DNA of 64,000 nt from Pseudo-nitzschia pungens (taxonomy: Eukaryota; Bacillariophyta; Bacillariophyceae; Bacillariales; Bacillariaceae), in assembly GCA_037355855.1 (NCBI GenBank), contig CM074760.1, positions 1,480,501 to 1,544,500 of the forward strand, given 5' to 3'. The first letter of the stretch is position 1; each line of letters begins with the position of its first letter. Position numbers and translations under genes: made by a program. The notes below the pieces were generated by a model. The model was given only the letters and a program-made list of their open reading frames with translations, ran no database searches and was not told the origin of the DNA. This document shows, in pieces, positions 40,954 through 52,482 of this stretch.

Positions 40954-42690
40954 ATGGCCACGACGAAAGATGCATTCGATGCACAAGAGAGGAACTTGTA
41001 CTTCGATCTCGAGTTGAGAGTCAACAAATGCAAATTTTACCGCAATCCGTCGAACGCTCTGGCTGTAATCGCGGGGGACGTTGCTTCGGTTCCGTTGCTC
41101 GTGGCTGAAGACCACTCACAAAGCGATTCGAAAGTCGTCTGGGATCCAACAGCAATATTCGACAAAAGCAATTCACGCATCATTCCAGCTACGGCAGACA
41201 TTTCGCAAAGTGATAAACCAATCACCTTTCTCCCCGACTACGACTTTATCCAGCAAGAACTGCAAATTGGCACTCGTTGTCTCGTGCACTTGAGTTCGTT
41301 AAGCGGGCAGATACCTTCTTTGATGAAAAAATGGGCCAACGAATGCAGGGACAACAAAAAGAGCATCAATTGGACCGAGATTGCAGATTACAGGGTAACA
41401 TTTCGCATCGATGTTGACGCCAACTCGGTAACCAGTGTATTAGAAAAATGCCGAAGTGTTCCCGGGGCCTGGATGCTGCGCTCTACCAAAGGTATCGTAC
41501 GACTGTGCGATCCACCCACTGCCAAGGTCACCATTTTGATGGATCAATCAAAATTCTACCCGACAACACTCGCACTTCTCGATGGAATCATACTGGATGC
41601 CGAACGGATTGATGCATCACAAACGAATCGGAACGTGGGAGAAGAGCTTTTAGAAGCGGGCGAAAGATGCTGGTTGCACGTTCGATCGAACGTTCTATCG
41701 TTGCTGAAGACCTTGCATGGAGAGAAGTTTGCAGAGCTCGGCGATGTCGGTAACAGGGGGGAGAATAGGGACAAAAACCCAGCAACCGATGGAAAGAATT
41801 CAACGGGTTGGGTGCAACTCGCTCGAGCTATACCTGTTGTATGCGAGGTCGTAGTAAACGAAGATCTCCTCGAGAGGAAAGCAAACATGAAAGGAGCTTT
41901 GCTATTGGAATGCTTCGAAATCATCGACATTCAAAAGCATGCTTATACCGATGAAAACTATAGTGCTATGCACCACACAACAGATGCTCAAAACAATATT
42001 GAAGAAACGAACACAAGTCGTGTTTCTCGGATTCCTCGTGCCGACAGAAAAGAACGCCACCGCATATTCGCCGAGTGGCTAGTGCAAACCTACGGCATCG
42101 ACTTTCTATCGACAGGTTCCGGGGTTCTCGACGTTGCTGGTGGGAACGGAGAACTTGGCAATGAGTTATGGAAATTCGGTGTCCCTTCGACATTGTTGGA
42201 TCCAGAACCTCGATGCGACATACGGACGGTTCCCTTCCAGGTGATCAGCGAACCCTTGATCGGAAACGGATCGGAGCTCACCGGGGAAGAGGACGCAAAT
42301 GAAAGCACGAAAAGTGGAGAGGAAAAACAAAGAATAAAGCATCTCGTCGAGACGTGTTCGATCATTGCGGGCATGCATCCCGACGAAGCTACGGAGGCTG
42401 TGATCGATACGAGTATGCGGCTGGGCAAACCCTTTGCGATCTTGCCGTGCTGTGTCTTTCGCAATCTCAATGCAGAGCGGATAGCAATGCGAAAACAAAA
42501 GCAACAACAACAAGGCACCGGTGGAAAAGATCCATTTCGATCCTACAGCACGTTTTGCCATTACCTATTGCGGGACAAGGCGCCGCCGGGGTTTCGATTC
42601 GAAACCGAAAATTTGCCCTTTGAAGGCAGGAACAAGGTTGTTTTCCTGAAGAGTTGGATCTTTCAATGCCAAGAAATTATAAGCACGTGA
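40954..42690 (+). CDS. SAM-dependent methyltransferase-like protein
   Basis: 578 residues from the ATG at 40954; the frame is open a little further upstream but without an ATG. The C-terminal half has the SAM-binding loop VLDVAGGNGELGNELW (near residues 395-410), a second motif SIIAGMHPDEATEAVIDTSM, and PFAILPCCVFRNL where many class I methyltransferases carry the catalytic or structural motif IV. The N-terminal half has no recognised domain but is well organised and ends in RADRKERHRIFAEWLVQTYG just before the SAM fold. The substrate is unknown; the PCC-type motif is seen in RNA or protein methyltransferases, which is only a hint. Confidence 0.75.
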   Translation: MATTKDAFDAQERNLYFDLELRVNKCKFYRNPSNALAVIAGDVASVPLLVAEDHSQSDSKVVWDPTAIFDKSNSRIIPATADISQSDKPITFLPDYDFIQQELQIGTRCLVHLSSLSGQIPSLMKKWANECRDNKKSINWTEIADYRVTFRIDVDANSVTSVLEKCRSVPGAWMLRSTKGIVRLCDPPTAKVTILMDQSKFYPTTLALLDGIILDAERIDASQTNRNVGEELLEAGERCWLHVRSNVLSLLKTLHGEKFAELGDVGNRGENRDKNPATDGKNSTGWVQLARAIPVVCEVVVNEDLLERKANMKGALLLECFEIIDIQKHAYTDENYSAMHHTTDAQNNIEETNTSRVSRIPRADRKERHRIFAEWLVQTYGIDFLSTGSGVLDVAGGNGELGNELWKFGVPSTLLDPEPRCDIRTVPFQVISEPLIGNGSELTGEEDANESTKSGEEKQRIKHLVETCSIIAGMHPDEATEAVIDTSMRLGKPFAILPCCVFRNLNAERIAMRKQKQQQQGTGGKDPFRSYSTFCHYLLRDKAPPGFRFETENLPFEGRNKVVFLKSWIFQCQEIIST

Positions 42691-43052
42691 TTTCGTAAGA
42701 TGAGATAATATGAGAAAATATTGAGGGTCACCGTTTGGAATGATTTTCAAATGTTATTTCAAAATGCCGTCCGCTTTATTTCAAACGCACTTTTGCATTG
42801 AACATTGGTCAACTCTAAATATCCAATGGATTCCCATCGTATAGTCCTCTTCAATGAGGCATTGAAAAGAACGTCTTTCAAAAGCAGCGGAAACGTATCC
42901 GACAGAATTCATCCGTGAATTCTACCCTCTGACTTGGACCCAGAAAGACCTGAACATTTTCAAATGAATTTTCGTTACGTAAACGTTTTTACGCAGAACT
43001 GTATAAGGTACTATAATCTAGCATCCAAGCCCCATAATTCAATAATCCCGGC
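42691..43052. other. Convergent intergenic region
   Basis: AT-rich spacer between two gene ends; nothing distinct seen. Confidence 0.5.
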
Positions 43053-44259
43053 TCAAACGGTGTTTTTCCCCTCCCGTTGCTTTTCCCTCATGAGACGAGA
43101 CGGAACACTATATCCCAAAACCAAATCGTAGTCTTCAAATACCGGGTCTATTGGAAGCACCCAAGTCCAATAACCCTGAATCCCAAAGATGTCTTTTAGT
43201 TTCAGTGGTTCCTCTTCCCCTTCTCCGGCTGTATTGTTGGCCTTTTTTTTGAGGCGATCGATTGTCCCGACACCGGTCATGATTCCATAGGTTACATTCA
43301 TAATCATCGAACTCACAAACAGCAATGTAGCGATCGCAATTACAGTCATAACTCGGACGAGCTGTATCAAGATAACATCAAACGTGCATTGTTCGTTGTC
43401 GCAAAAGAAGTAATTCAATGCAAAAACGATCAACGCAAATGCACAACCAATCCATGTATAACAGAGGAAAAGAATAAAGTGCTCTGAGGATTCATCCAAA
43501 CCAAAGTGCAATTTAGGAGGGGAAAAATGTGAGCTTAATTGCAACACAATATTGCCTCAAATTGACAACAACAGTTTGGCACTCACTGAAATTATTGGCT
43601 CCAACACAATTGTTCATCCATGGACAGTGATGGTCCATGCGACTGATGCATCGATTGCAGATTCGACAATGATGAGAAAGTGGAGGTTTGTACGTTTGAC
43701 AATGACTGCACATGGCATGCGTGGTGATTCCCCTTCGAAATAATTCTTCCCTTGGAACTGCTTCTTGAGGGATCGAGCCAGGATCAGTGAAGCTCGTTTT
43801 TGCGTGACAAGCAAGTGCAAGAGCACAAATCGTACCATGAAACATTGCGACACCGTTTGGTAGCTTTTGGGTATGAGCCAATAGCGAAATTGTCAAGACG
43901 CTGTATATGATGAGAATCCACACCAGAGAGCCCATACAGGTTCCAACCTGATCTCCAAAGTTCACCCAAACGCCATCTTGGCTGCTAGTGCCAAATGTAC
44001 AGTCCCACGGCTCGTCATTGTAGGTGTCTTCGTAGTATATTTTTTTGGAATCTAATTCTGGTTTGGCACAAATGCAGCTCGTACAAGAAGTACATACTCG
44101 ATTGACAAGAGGTCTCTTGTCATTTCTCTTTGAAAAGTCTTCTACTGTAGTACTGCTGGAATACAGCGTCTGCATTGGTGCCACCTGCGGAGCGGGCGCT
44201 CTCCTTCGAGGACCAGAAGAGGTCAGGAGAGGGTTTGCTTCCTCCTCTGTGAAATTCAT
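43053..44259 (-). CDS. DHHC-type protein S-palmitoyltransferase (two exons)
   Basis: 367-residue member of the zDHHC family, which attaches palmitate to cysteines of membrane-associated proteins. The cysteine-rich domain is complete: CSHCQTYKPPLSHHCRICNRC then the catalytic DHHCPWMNNCVGANNF. Two membrane spans precede it (SLVWILIIYSVLTISLLA and VAMFHGTICALALACHA) and two follow (HFILFLCYTWIGCAFALIVF and VMTVIAIATLLFVSSMIM). Exon 1 is 44259-43587 (then GTGAGT) and exon 2 43483-43053 (after CCTCAG), phase 1; the 103-nt intron falls inside the NNFKHF segment. The N-terminus carries an extra Cys cluster (CTSCTSCICAKPE). It probably sits in Golgi or other endomembranes. Confidence 0.93.
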
Positions 44260-45469
44260 TGTTGATATTTCGATATTCCACTCCCTCTACCCATCCATGC
44301 AAGGCACTTGTTTACGGCAGCCTCCTCTTCTTCCACTCTCTCTCTCCACGAATTCAAAACCAATGATGTTTGTTGAGTCCTATCTCTAGTTCTGGGAGTA
44401 CCGGTAATCATGTTCGTTTACTGTGTATTCGGCACTCGGTATGTTTTTCAATTTTTAGACTGCATCCGTAATCATCGCGGTTGGAGTTTGCAAGAGAGTG
44501 TGTCAAGTTTTTTTCTCGACCAAAAATCCGTTGCGTTGTAGAAAATGAAATTTACCGTTAAACTTTAACGGTTCGTCTCACTCAGACAGGCCTGTCGGGA
44601 AGCTGCTGTCTGGAAGATTATCCTGCGTACGTGAAGGAATCGGATGAATCAATCTCAAAATCAATTTTCGCTAATGTCTTGTGGAACAGGAACAACAACC
44701 TGCAAAATACATGATGTTGCTTTTCATGAATCATCATGCAAGCTTCATCTAATCACTTGTAATTCCAACTCAATTTTCCTTTCAAAAATTGAAAGGGATA
44801 CATCTGGAGTTGTCAGTCTTATGGAACTTCTCTCCTGGTAACATTGTGTGGTATGAAACAATTCTGACCAAGAGTAATCATCCTCTTCCTTCCTGATTCT
44901 ATCGATCAAGTCTAGAACTTCATGAAGAGGAGAATATTTCATCACAAACTACTCTATTTTCTATAACCTGCCATTTCAGTCGTTACTGTATCTACCTTGT
45001 TATTCCTCATTAACATTGGTCGTAACTCAGTCCACCAGCACCAGTCATCTCTTTGGTATTTTTGAGGCAGTCGACATGAGCTTTGTCTTCTTCAACAAGT
45101 TCAGTCCTTGTTTCAAGAGCAGAGTAGAATATCGCCATCATGTTTTGTGGTTATCTCAATCTACACACACCCTTGACTTGTTTTTCCGACAAATAACAAT
45201 ATTTTAACACCTTTTCCGAGCTCTTAGTATGTTACGGTTTCATGATCAATCAATCGTTACGAATATGTACGAAATGCATTGCAAATACCGCAGCTTCGGT
45301 GTGCAATCGGAAGGTATGAACATGATGATACATTACTGCAGCTATCAAACTGTTCCATTATCGTTTATAGATGCATCTCAAGCTTACGAGCATTATCGTA
45401 AAACACTTAGAAGAGAAAGTTTTGGGCTGCCGATTTGCATGATTTCCTGAGTTGAAGTTTAGCGCTGTA
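44260..45469. other. Intergenic
   Basis: No gene or repeat recognised; several short frames lack any family feature. Confidence 0.5.
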
Positions 45470-47152
45470 TCAGACCATTGCGCTCTCGGCCGTCTCGGTC
45501 CCTATACCACAACTCATGTATTTATTGCATTCCTCATAAAAATTTTTGTTGCAGAGATAAAAATCTTCCAGTGCATCGACATAAAGCGACCTGAAATCGT
45601 TGTAGGAACTCGAAGAATTGTCTTCCGAAGGGCAAGGATCCGCGCATCTGATATTTACACAACACGACGATGGTGTCGACGGCGACGGTGTGACTTTCCT
45701 CCTTGCTGTACCAAAGCACAGCAACCAATCAGCTACACCACCTCCTGATGATGACTGCGATGTCTTTGGTTTGGTAATGGGCTCCAAATATTCCCCATCC
45801 ACCGTTACGTTAACACTGGCTATGCCGGTCGATGGATCTACATGAACCGTTTCCGTCTTAGTGATTTTTCGCCCGTTGACGATTCGAGACGAAACGAATA
45901 TCTTCGTGTTCGCCGTTGGATCATCGTCGACTCCGATGCTGCCTCTGTCGTCAACGGGAGAACTTCCGATTTTGGTCTTGCTCCTGTTCTTTCTCTTCGG
46001 TTTCGAGGGAGACGACGAAGTCTCCAGTCCAGTCAGCGATCGAATCGTGATCGCATTGCCACCCGATCCGTGCCACTCGTGGGCGTCACTGTCGTCCGCG
46101 ATGTCTCCTGTGATGGCGGCGTTGATGTCGCCGATTGTCACCCGGGGAAACATCGGTTTCTTGTTCCCAAACACCTTGTCAAAGACCACGTATGGATCCG
46201 AAAAGGCCTGGAAATTCCGGGCCCGGTGGAGGGAGGCCAGCGGACCACCAAAGAGACGATTCACGGTCGCCTCCGAAAAGTGGATTTCCGCTTCTTCTTC
46301 GGCCGACGCCTGTGAGGCCGACAGGGAGGACGAGTCTACCAAGGATCGAAAGCCCTTGGTTCCGTCCCGAGCTATTGCAAAATTTACGCTGGTGGAAGAC
46401 TTTGGATGGTGCAGGGCTGCCGGACCGGCGGCGCAGACAAGCATGCCCACACCCAAAGAGGTACAGTTGTTTCGTGGAAGGGTTTCGTTGCTGTCGCCGG
46501 AATTTACTCCGGAATATTGTTTTTCTTCGGACGTAGTAGACGTTGAATCAGAGCTTGTTGTTATCAATCCCGGAATGGACTCTTTTTCTGTGGCATTTCG
46601 ACGTTTTTGTTGGGTACGTGGAGTATTCTGTGGTAAGAAAACTGTCGTTTTTGGTTTGTAGCTGCTAATACTCTGTGTCGCAGTCGGTCTGGCTTTGGCT
46701 TTGCTGTTTTCCATCTTCTCCATGTCTTTTAGCAAGACATCGCATCTGCGCCGGAATTCATTGTGCATAAGAGTCTCGTAGCACGCGGCTAGTACCTCGA
46801 AGAATTGTAATCGTTTCCTTCGCTCCAAGGGACAAGCAATTTTGCGACCGGGGTGATAGATGAGTGCCAACTTCCGGTAGCTCCCAACAATTTCTGCGTG
46901 CGTTGCATCCCTCCGCAGTTCCAACACACGGTATGGGTTCACGGGCGAATTACAATTCACAACGTTCCACGGCGCTGTTCTCGAAAATAATTCCCGGTCC
47001 ATCGACCGTCTCTTGTTGTACTTCGGATTGGACGCCAAAGTCGAATTTGTTGCGTTTCGTATTTTTACGGGAGAGCTGTGTCGATTCGCAATCGCTGTTA
47101 CCTCGTCGGCGTCATCGCTCAACGCAGCAGGGCAGCAATCGAAATATTGCAT
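45470..47152 (-). CDS. DNAJB-like protein with degenerate J domain (HPG instead of HPD)
   Basis: 560 residues, single exon. A J domain occupies residues about 72-140 (NPYRVLELRRDATHAEIVGS, then RKLALIYHPGRKIACPLERR). The essential HPD loop reads His100-Pro101-Gly102 (codons 46855-46847), so stimulation of Hsp70 ATPase is probably lost; such proteins are called J-like. Downstream come a Ser/Thr-rich linker, a region with DPYVVFDKVFGNK that resembles the DNAJB client-binding segment, and SSRIVNGRKITKTETVHVD, the same motif as in the intact J-protein at 20958-22251. The C-terminus is Cys-containing and specific. No frameshift is seen; role unknown. Confidence 0.8.
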   Translation of the reverse strand: MQYFDCCPAALSDDADEVTAIANRHSSPVKIRNATNSTLASNPKYNKRRSMDRELFSRTAPWNVVNCNSPVNPYRVLELRRDATHAEIVGSYRKLALIYHPGRKIACPLERRKRLQFFEVLAACYETLMHNEFRRRCDVLLKDMEKMENSKAKARPTATQSISSYKPKTTVFLPQNTPRTQQKRRNATEKESIPGLITTSSDSTSTTSEEKQYSGVNSGDSNETLPRNNCTSLGVGMLVCAAGPAALHHPKSSTSVNFAIARDGTKGFRSLVDSSSLSASQASAEEEAEIHFSEATVNRLFGGPLASLHRARNFQAFSDPYVVFDKVFGNKKPMFPRVTIGDINAAITGDIADDSDAHEWHGSGGNAITIRSLTGLETSSSPSKPKRKNRSKTKIGSSPVDDRGSIGVDDDPTANTKIFVSSRIVNGRKITKTETVHVDPSTGIASVNVTVDGEYLEPITKPKTSQSSSGGGVADWLLCFGTARRKVTPSPSTPSSCCVNIRCADPCPSEDNSSSSYNDFRSLYVDALEDFYLCNKNFYEECNKYMSCGIGTETAESAMV

Positions 47153-47454
47153 GCTCGTTGATGGATTGATGGATTGAGTGTCAGGACTCCAACGAAAAGT
47201 GCGAGTGAGTTCAGAAGTTGTTCGGTGAGCAAGACAGTTCCTCTATTGCTTATTTCGATATGATGACAAGGGAGACGGAGAAACTCCATCTAGTTGCTTT
47301 GTTTTCTTCCTGTTGACTACCGTCCCGTACACTAGTTTTCATCCCTTCAGTAGTTAATTAAAAGTTTCGTTCACTCATTCGGGGTTCGGCATGCGATACG
47401 TAAGGTCACGGTAAGATTACGGGTAACCTTACAATTACGAGTACAATTACTACA

Positions 47455-47508
47455 GTTCCGCCAGTACGCCAGAACCTTGGTGTTCCGCTAGTACGCCAGA
47501 ACCTTGCG
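47455..47508. repeat. 27-bp tandem duplication
   Basis: Two adjacent copies differing at few positions, each beginning GTTCCGC and containing AGTACGCCAGAACCTTG. Confidence 0.9.
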
Positions 47509-47990
47509 CAAAAAATTCCTACGACTCCATTTTCGGGTAGATATTGAATGTCGGTGTCGGAGGGAGACAGACTGCCAACAAATAAGCCATTCAAATAAAT
47601 ATTATGCCTGACTAGCGATTCAATGATATTAATATACGTTTCTGTATATATTGACACGCGTACGTATGCAACTTTGAAAAATACGGTTGTGAGCTAACGC
47701 TGGGGCTACGGATACTTGTACGAGACCGAACGAAAGAACATCGTTGGACGCTCCTCATTCATCCTGATTTCCACTTTTCCTCGTCTTTACAATTAGGTTA
47801 CTCGTATTCTGAGAAGTTCGACTTCATACTTTGTTGTTCTTGACTCACGAAGTCCTAGCAGTTAGTAGTTTTCTTCATCAGTTCAACGCGATGTACCGTA
47901 ACAGGTAACCTGAAGGTAGTACGGCAGCAGTCATTAGTGGCATGTTGTGAACGCATTCCTCGACGTTGTGGTGTAAGGTTTTTACTGCTA

Positions 47991-48257
47991 CGAGTAGTAC
48001 TACTAGTAACCTTAGTACCAGTAAGAGAACGACATTTTCAAATCCAACTACTAGTACTACTACTAGTACTAGTAGCAACTCCAATGACAACAGGTAGTAG
48101 TACTAGTGGTAGTATTGTAGTAGCAATAGTAGGCAGTACCGGTACTGCTGGTGTTACTATCCTCCTACTGCTACTAGTAGTAGTAGTAGTATGATGATGA
48201 CCGCTAGTACTAGTACTAGTAGTACTAGCAATACTACTACTACTACTAGTAGTAGTC
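47991..48257. repeat. Long AGT/ACT trinucleotide tract
   Basis: About 270 bp of interspersed AGT, ACT and CTAGTA units in both orientations; the largest such tract in the window, able to form hairpins. Confidence 0.85.
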
Positions 48258-49492
48258 GAACAAGCAGTCAGATGAGCAAACCAGAAGAAACTCCTGATGC
48301 TATTTCTTCTTCTTGCTAGCAAAGTTGCCATTCCTCACGAAGTGAAAAAACAGAAGAAGAGTACTGGTATGAATGAAAGTAATTGATTTCCATGAGGGTG
48401 AGAGGGTTGTTGTTCAATCTTGATTTTTCTTGTGCCACTTCTCGTTGTCAGTACTACTAGTACTAGTACTATTGTTGTTGCTCTGAATTGCCATACCCCG
48501 GGTCTACTAGTGATTAGAATAGTAGTGATATGCAAATTGTGAGCTCTATCAATTAGTCTATATGCTACAGTTCTAAGAGCTCTCTGGCAATCAGCGATTC
48601 CATCGGCTCGCCGATTGTTTTCTTTTATCCTTATCCTTAATCCAGTCCCGTGTGTACTCGTGACTGTATTCTGGTGCACGGCATGAATACATCAGCAGCT
48701 ATCTTCTTTGTGTTCAACTCCTCCCTTCCAGTAATCTGCATTGCATTCCATATTGACACAGTATAGCTACTACTACTAGTAGCAGGTTGCCACACACAGC
48801 ATGCGTCCGAGTACTAGTGATGATCGTTAGTTCACTCATTGTTGGACTGTGCACATGTTCGACCACCATGGATGGCAATGATGCCGATCTTCTTCTTAAT
48901 TGACACTGCTTCACAAAGATACAGACCTGCTACTGCCGTGGCAAATGACGAAAGATAGTCGGTTTCGATTGTCAGGGTTTTCGTCAGTTTCTTTAGGAAT
49001 GTAGTAGGTTGAGATTACACATTGATTGCCACGCACACTTTCGGATGAATTATTTCTTCAATTGTGATCTCTGAAGTAAGGTTTACTGTAGCCCAGGTTC
49101 AAGTCAGAGAAGATTCTGTCCTTTCCAACGCGGACAGAATTGCATCAATACTAGTAGCTAGTAAAGCCCATTTGATACACGATATATTTTGAAAAACGCG
49201 CGACAGTAAATCCTCCTCGTGACAGACGAGCTTAATAGGGGAGTCTTGGTAGTAGGCTAGGAAGTTCTTAGCTTTATGGCTTCGGCTAATTGAAATAAAA
49301 CGAATGATATACGAGGAGCAGTACGGTAGTGCTTTTCATGGGGCAGAGACTCTAACGAATGGTTGAATGGACCCATGAAAGAACACATTTTAACGAAGCG
49401 ATTCAATAGTGTATTGCTCTTCATTGGCCAGCTCGTGGAACGAACCGTTTGATGATGGACCCAAAGAAACAAACACATGTTGAGATATTGCT

Positions 49493-51093
49493 TCACTCAA
49501 CGGAAGTTGTCATCGTTGTCATGTGTGGCTGTGCTTGATTTGGATATGTCTGGTTGACATCACTCTGATCTCGTTGGTTACTAAATAGGAGTCTCTCGAT
49601 ATCGATGGGTTCATCCGATGCCCCATTAGAAATGCTTGTTTCCACCATGCCATCGAAGTCGTCGGTTTTGTCCTTTTTCTCGCTGAAGTGACCGCTTGGA
49701 TCTAATCCCAGCGACATGCTTTTGCTACCATTGTTAGAAGTTTGCATTGATTCTTCCTCCTCTCGAGAATTCTGATTGTCCTTTCCTTTGTAGCCATGTT
49801 GCGCGGAATTAGATTCTTCCGTTTCTTCACGAGCGCGGTGCCTGCGATCATCCTCCTCCGCATCAGTCACCCTGCGCTCATCGTTGCCTTCTCGCTCTGA
49901 AACCATTGTCTCGTTGTCGGTATCTTCAATGCTTGTGGGGGCCAAAGACATCTTCGCGTTGCTTGCCAGGGAGTTCACAACAGCTTCGTGAATTGAGTCC
50001 TTGTCGAATTTCGTCGAGTTTTTCTTTCCAGCGATAACTTTCATGAGCATGACAATTTCATCAATTTGTTTCTCGTTGATGACGCAATTTCCATTGTAAT
50101 CGGGGGTGAAAATGTCCGTGAACAACTTCTGAATTTTCGTTGAGGCTAAAGTTGCCTGGAGTCGACATGAATGTGATAAAATCAATGAAACCGAAGACAG
50201 TTGAACAAAAGCTAATCCTATTATAATTATGACACAACGATCAGATTCGAATTCTTTGTTGAAACCTACCTTTATTTGCTGCCGCAGGACCGCATTCTTT
50301 TTCGCCAAATGTTTCATCTTAGTAACGTCATGGTCACTGCGTTTGCAAAGATGTTCGAAACGTTCTTCTACAACCGAGAGTCTGGAGACCGTGAGAACAA
50401 ATAGAATTGATCGTTATTAGATGATGATTCTTTTCGAAGTAATTCCTCGATTGACTTCGTGCACATAACCCAAATGCTTTCGCCGCCAATTCGTACCTGT
50501 ATTCTTGTCTTTGCAGTCGGCTGAGCGTGCCTTTCAACTGGATGTTTGACATGACAAGAAAATTTGCTTCATCCCGAACCGTGTTGAATTTTTTTCGGGC
50601 CGCTTTTTCATACGACGATTGAAAATAAAACATGTAGAATTCAAGAGAATGTTCGACATGGTGAGAAATGAGAAGCCCAAAGAGAGGGTGTGACATTTTT
50701 ATTGTTATATCTTCTCCATCCTTTGAACTTACAAGGCAACAACTGCGAAGCCATTTGTTCGCTGATCACGAAGGGTCCGACTAAAAGAGGGATGCAAAAG
50801 TTGAGGTATACAACAATACTAGATCCGTAAATTACGGCCATAAAGGACGAGATAATCCATGCCATCGCCCCGATCGACGATGGAGACGACAGTGCATATA
50901 GAAATTCATCCCGACTATACACACGTTGTTGTTTGCGATATTTCACACGATGGTCGACAAATTTTCCATTGTTCAACAAATGCGATCTGTTTTTTCCTGT
51001 TGCAGACGGAACGGCAAGCGAAGGGGCGTCCGCCTCATTGTAGGCAGAATATCTGGAGTAGTCATCTTCGCTATTTGTTGCAATCGAAGACAT
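49493..51093 (-). CDS. Membrane-anchored coiled-coil protein with EF-hand-like loop (four exons)
   Basis: 413 residues. Exons 51093-50733, 50602-50497, 50381-50270 and 50155-49493 join in frame at GT-AG sites (phases 1, 2, 0). The N-terminus is charged; RVYSRDEFLYALSSPSSIGA leads into two membrane spans (AMAWIISSFMAVIYGSSIVV and LNFCIPLLVGPFVISEQMAS). A coiled coil follows across exons 2-3 (RKKFNTVRDEANFLVMSN, SVVEERFEHLCKR). Exon 4 has DYNGNCVINEKQIDEIV, close to an EF-hand calcium loop but with Cys and Val at two ligand positions. The acidic, Ser-rich tail is probably disordered. This two-span, coiled-coil, EF-loop layout matches a family I recall as expanded in diatoms; function unknown. 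Confidence 0.8.
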
Positions 51094-51525
51094 GGCTTAA
51101 AGTTCTGACAAAACTTCTTTTCTTATTTGCGTGATGAGCAAAGCTGGGGGTAAATGACGCATCGCTGTGTTGTGGTATGCATTATGGTGTCTGTTGGCAT
51201 CATTTCAACCAAAAAACCAAGCTAGTGGATTCAGTTTCTTTGTTTTTACTCGTCCACCCGGCTTTCGTTAGCGATAATCCAGAGCCAGCCCGATACTTTT
51301 CATGACCCAATTAGCTCTGATTTGAAAATAAGGTGCGATAATGCTGGAAAGAGACGTGCACACGGAGTCAAAAGTACCGTAGCCTTCCGTACGTGCGATT
51401 ACCAGAACCGATATGGACATAATTAAAAAGCTGTCAGTTGCCTGTAGCCACGAAAAGATTGGTTTGACTCACGGTTTATTGTTGCTGTTACGTCATGTAT
51501 GGTAGGTTTCCGGTAGCTACGTATT

Positions 51526-51990
51526 TTGACAAGAATCTGCTATGCCCAATTCCCGGGCGCCGTCTCGTCTGGCCAGCACTCCTTCCTCCTCCGCCACCTG
51601 AGCGATCACCGCAGCAACGTATCCTCTGCGGTGTCCTCTCTCCCCCTCACCCGAACCATTGCGGGCGCTTCGGAGCGCATCGCTAGAGTCCCCACACCCA
51701 CCCCCTCCAACATCCAACTCATCACCATCGAGTTCGAACCGATCCCAACTGACGGCCTCCACCACCGTAAAAGTGGGTTCCTGCGCGCCGTCCTCCTCAA
51801 CGGGCTCCTCTTCCCCTTCAGCGAAAGCTGCTTCTTCTACCACCTTGGCATCCAGGTCCAGGAATACGCTGACACCCCCTCCCACCTGGAAAAATACCTC
51901 AGCAACCTTTTCTTCCGCAAAAGCTCCCGCGACCGCACCGGTGAGCGCCGCACCTTCTCCCACTGCGAAACCCGCTATTACTGGGTTTAA
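51526..51990 (+). CDS. ORF inside inverted-repeat unit, possibly a captured or element gene fragment
   Basis: 154 codons with strikingly C-ending codon use from about 51700 to 51960, which picks this strand and frame over two competing open frames on the same stretch. The central part reads like a genuine globular protein (SNIQLITIEFEPIPTDGLHH, FLRAVLLNGLLFPFSESCFF). I recognise no family. Its start lies within the left 46-bp inverted repeat, so it is either element-encoded or a captured piece of another gene. The C-ending bias resembles that of the copia element more than that of host genes. Confidence 0.45.
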   Translation: MTRICYAQFPGAVSSGQHSFLLRHLSDHRSNVSSAVSSLPLTRTIAGASERIARVPTPTPSNIQLITIEFEPIPTDGLHHRKSGFLRAVLLNGLLFPFSESCFFYHLGIQVQEYADTPSHLEKYLSNLFFRKSSRDRTGERRTFSHCETRYYWV

Positions 51991-52482
51991 ATCCCTTCCC
52001 CCACTGAACCCGCTATTCTTGGGTTCCCACAAAATCCGTTAACCTCTATCCTTTAACCTCTATCCCACAACTTTAAAAAGTTTTTTTATTTTTTAATTTT
52101 TTTTCCGCCTGGCCTACACCTGCTGATCTGTTGGTCAACACCTCCAGATAAGATGGCCCGAAGTGTTTTGATCCCGGTGCACACACCATGCTCAACGCAG
52201 CCGACGCAGCCCAACCAGATGGCGGCGGAGGGCGATGCACCTTTGCAACTGCTTCTAGCATGGGACTTAAGCCCTGCTACGTGCAGTCGCATATGCGATC
52301 ACACTTTCTCTCTAGCAGCTTTGTTAGCCCGCCAAACCTATGTATCATAGTTAGTATACCTATACATAGGACCGCAGGTCCCATAGCTCCTAGGAGGGTT
52401 GGTCAACTAGCAACACGACACCTTCAGACCGGTAGTTGCTGGCCAGACGAGACGGCGCCCGGGAATTGGGCATAGCAGATTC
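51533..52482. mobile_element. 950-bp unit bounded by 46-bp inverted repeats
   Basis: 51533-51578 and 52437-52482 are perfect reverse complements (GAATCTGCTATGCCC at each outer end). The unit encloses the C-biased open frame. No clear target duplication is seen. Its right repeat overlaps the left arm of the neighbouring palindrome by four bases. Confidence 0.7.

Larger units (their letters stand above)
47153..49492. other. Intergenic, rich in trinucleotide repeats
   Basis: No gene supported; all open frames are products of repeats. Contains a 27-bp tandem duplication (47455-47508), a 270-bp AGT/ACT tract (47991-48257), shorter tracts near 48450-48475, and one GTAAGGTTAC motif (47423). Confidence 0.6.

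Noticed and set aside
47878..48331. Open frames through the AGT/ACT tract
   Set aside because: Products of trinucleotide repeats in several frames, rich in Ser/Thr or Leu/Val only.
50603..50732. Extending exon 1 of the coiled-coil gene through the intron
   Set aside because: It gives a premature stop; splicing at GTAAGT and AAAAAG restores the coiled coil in phase.
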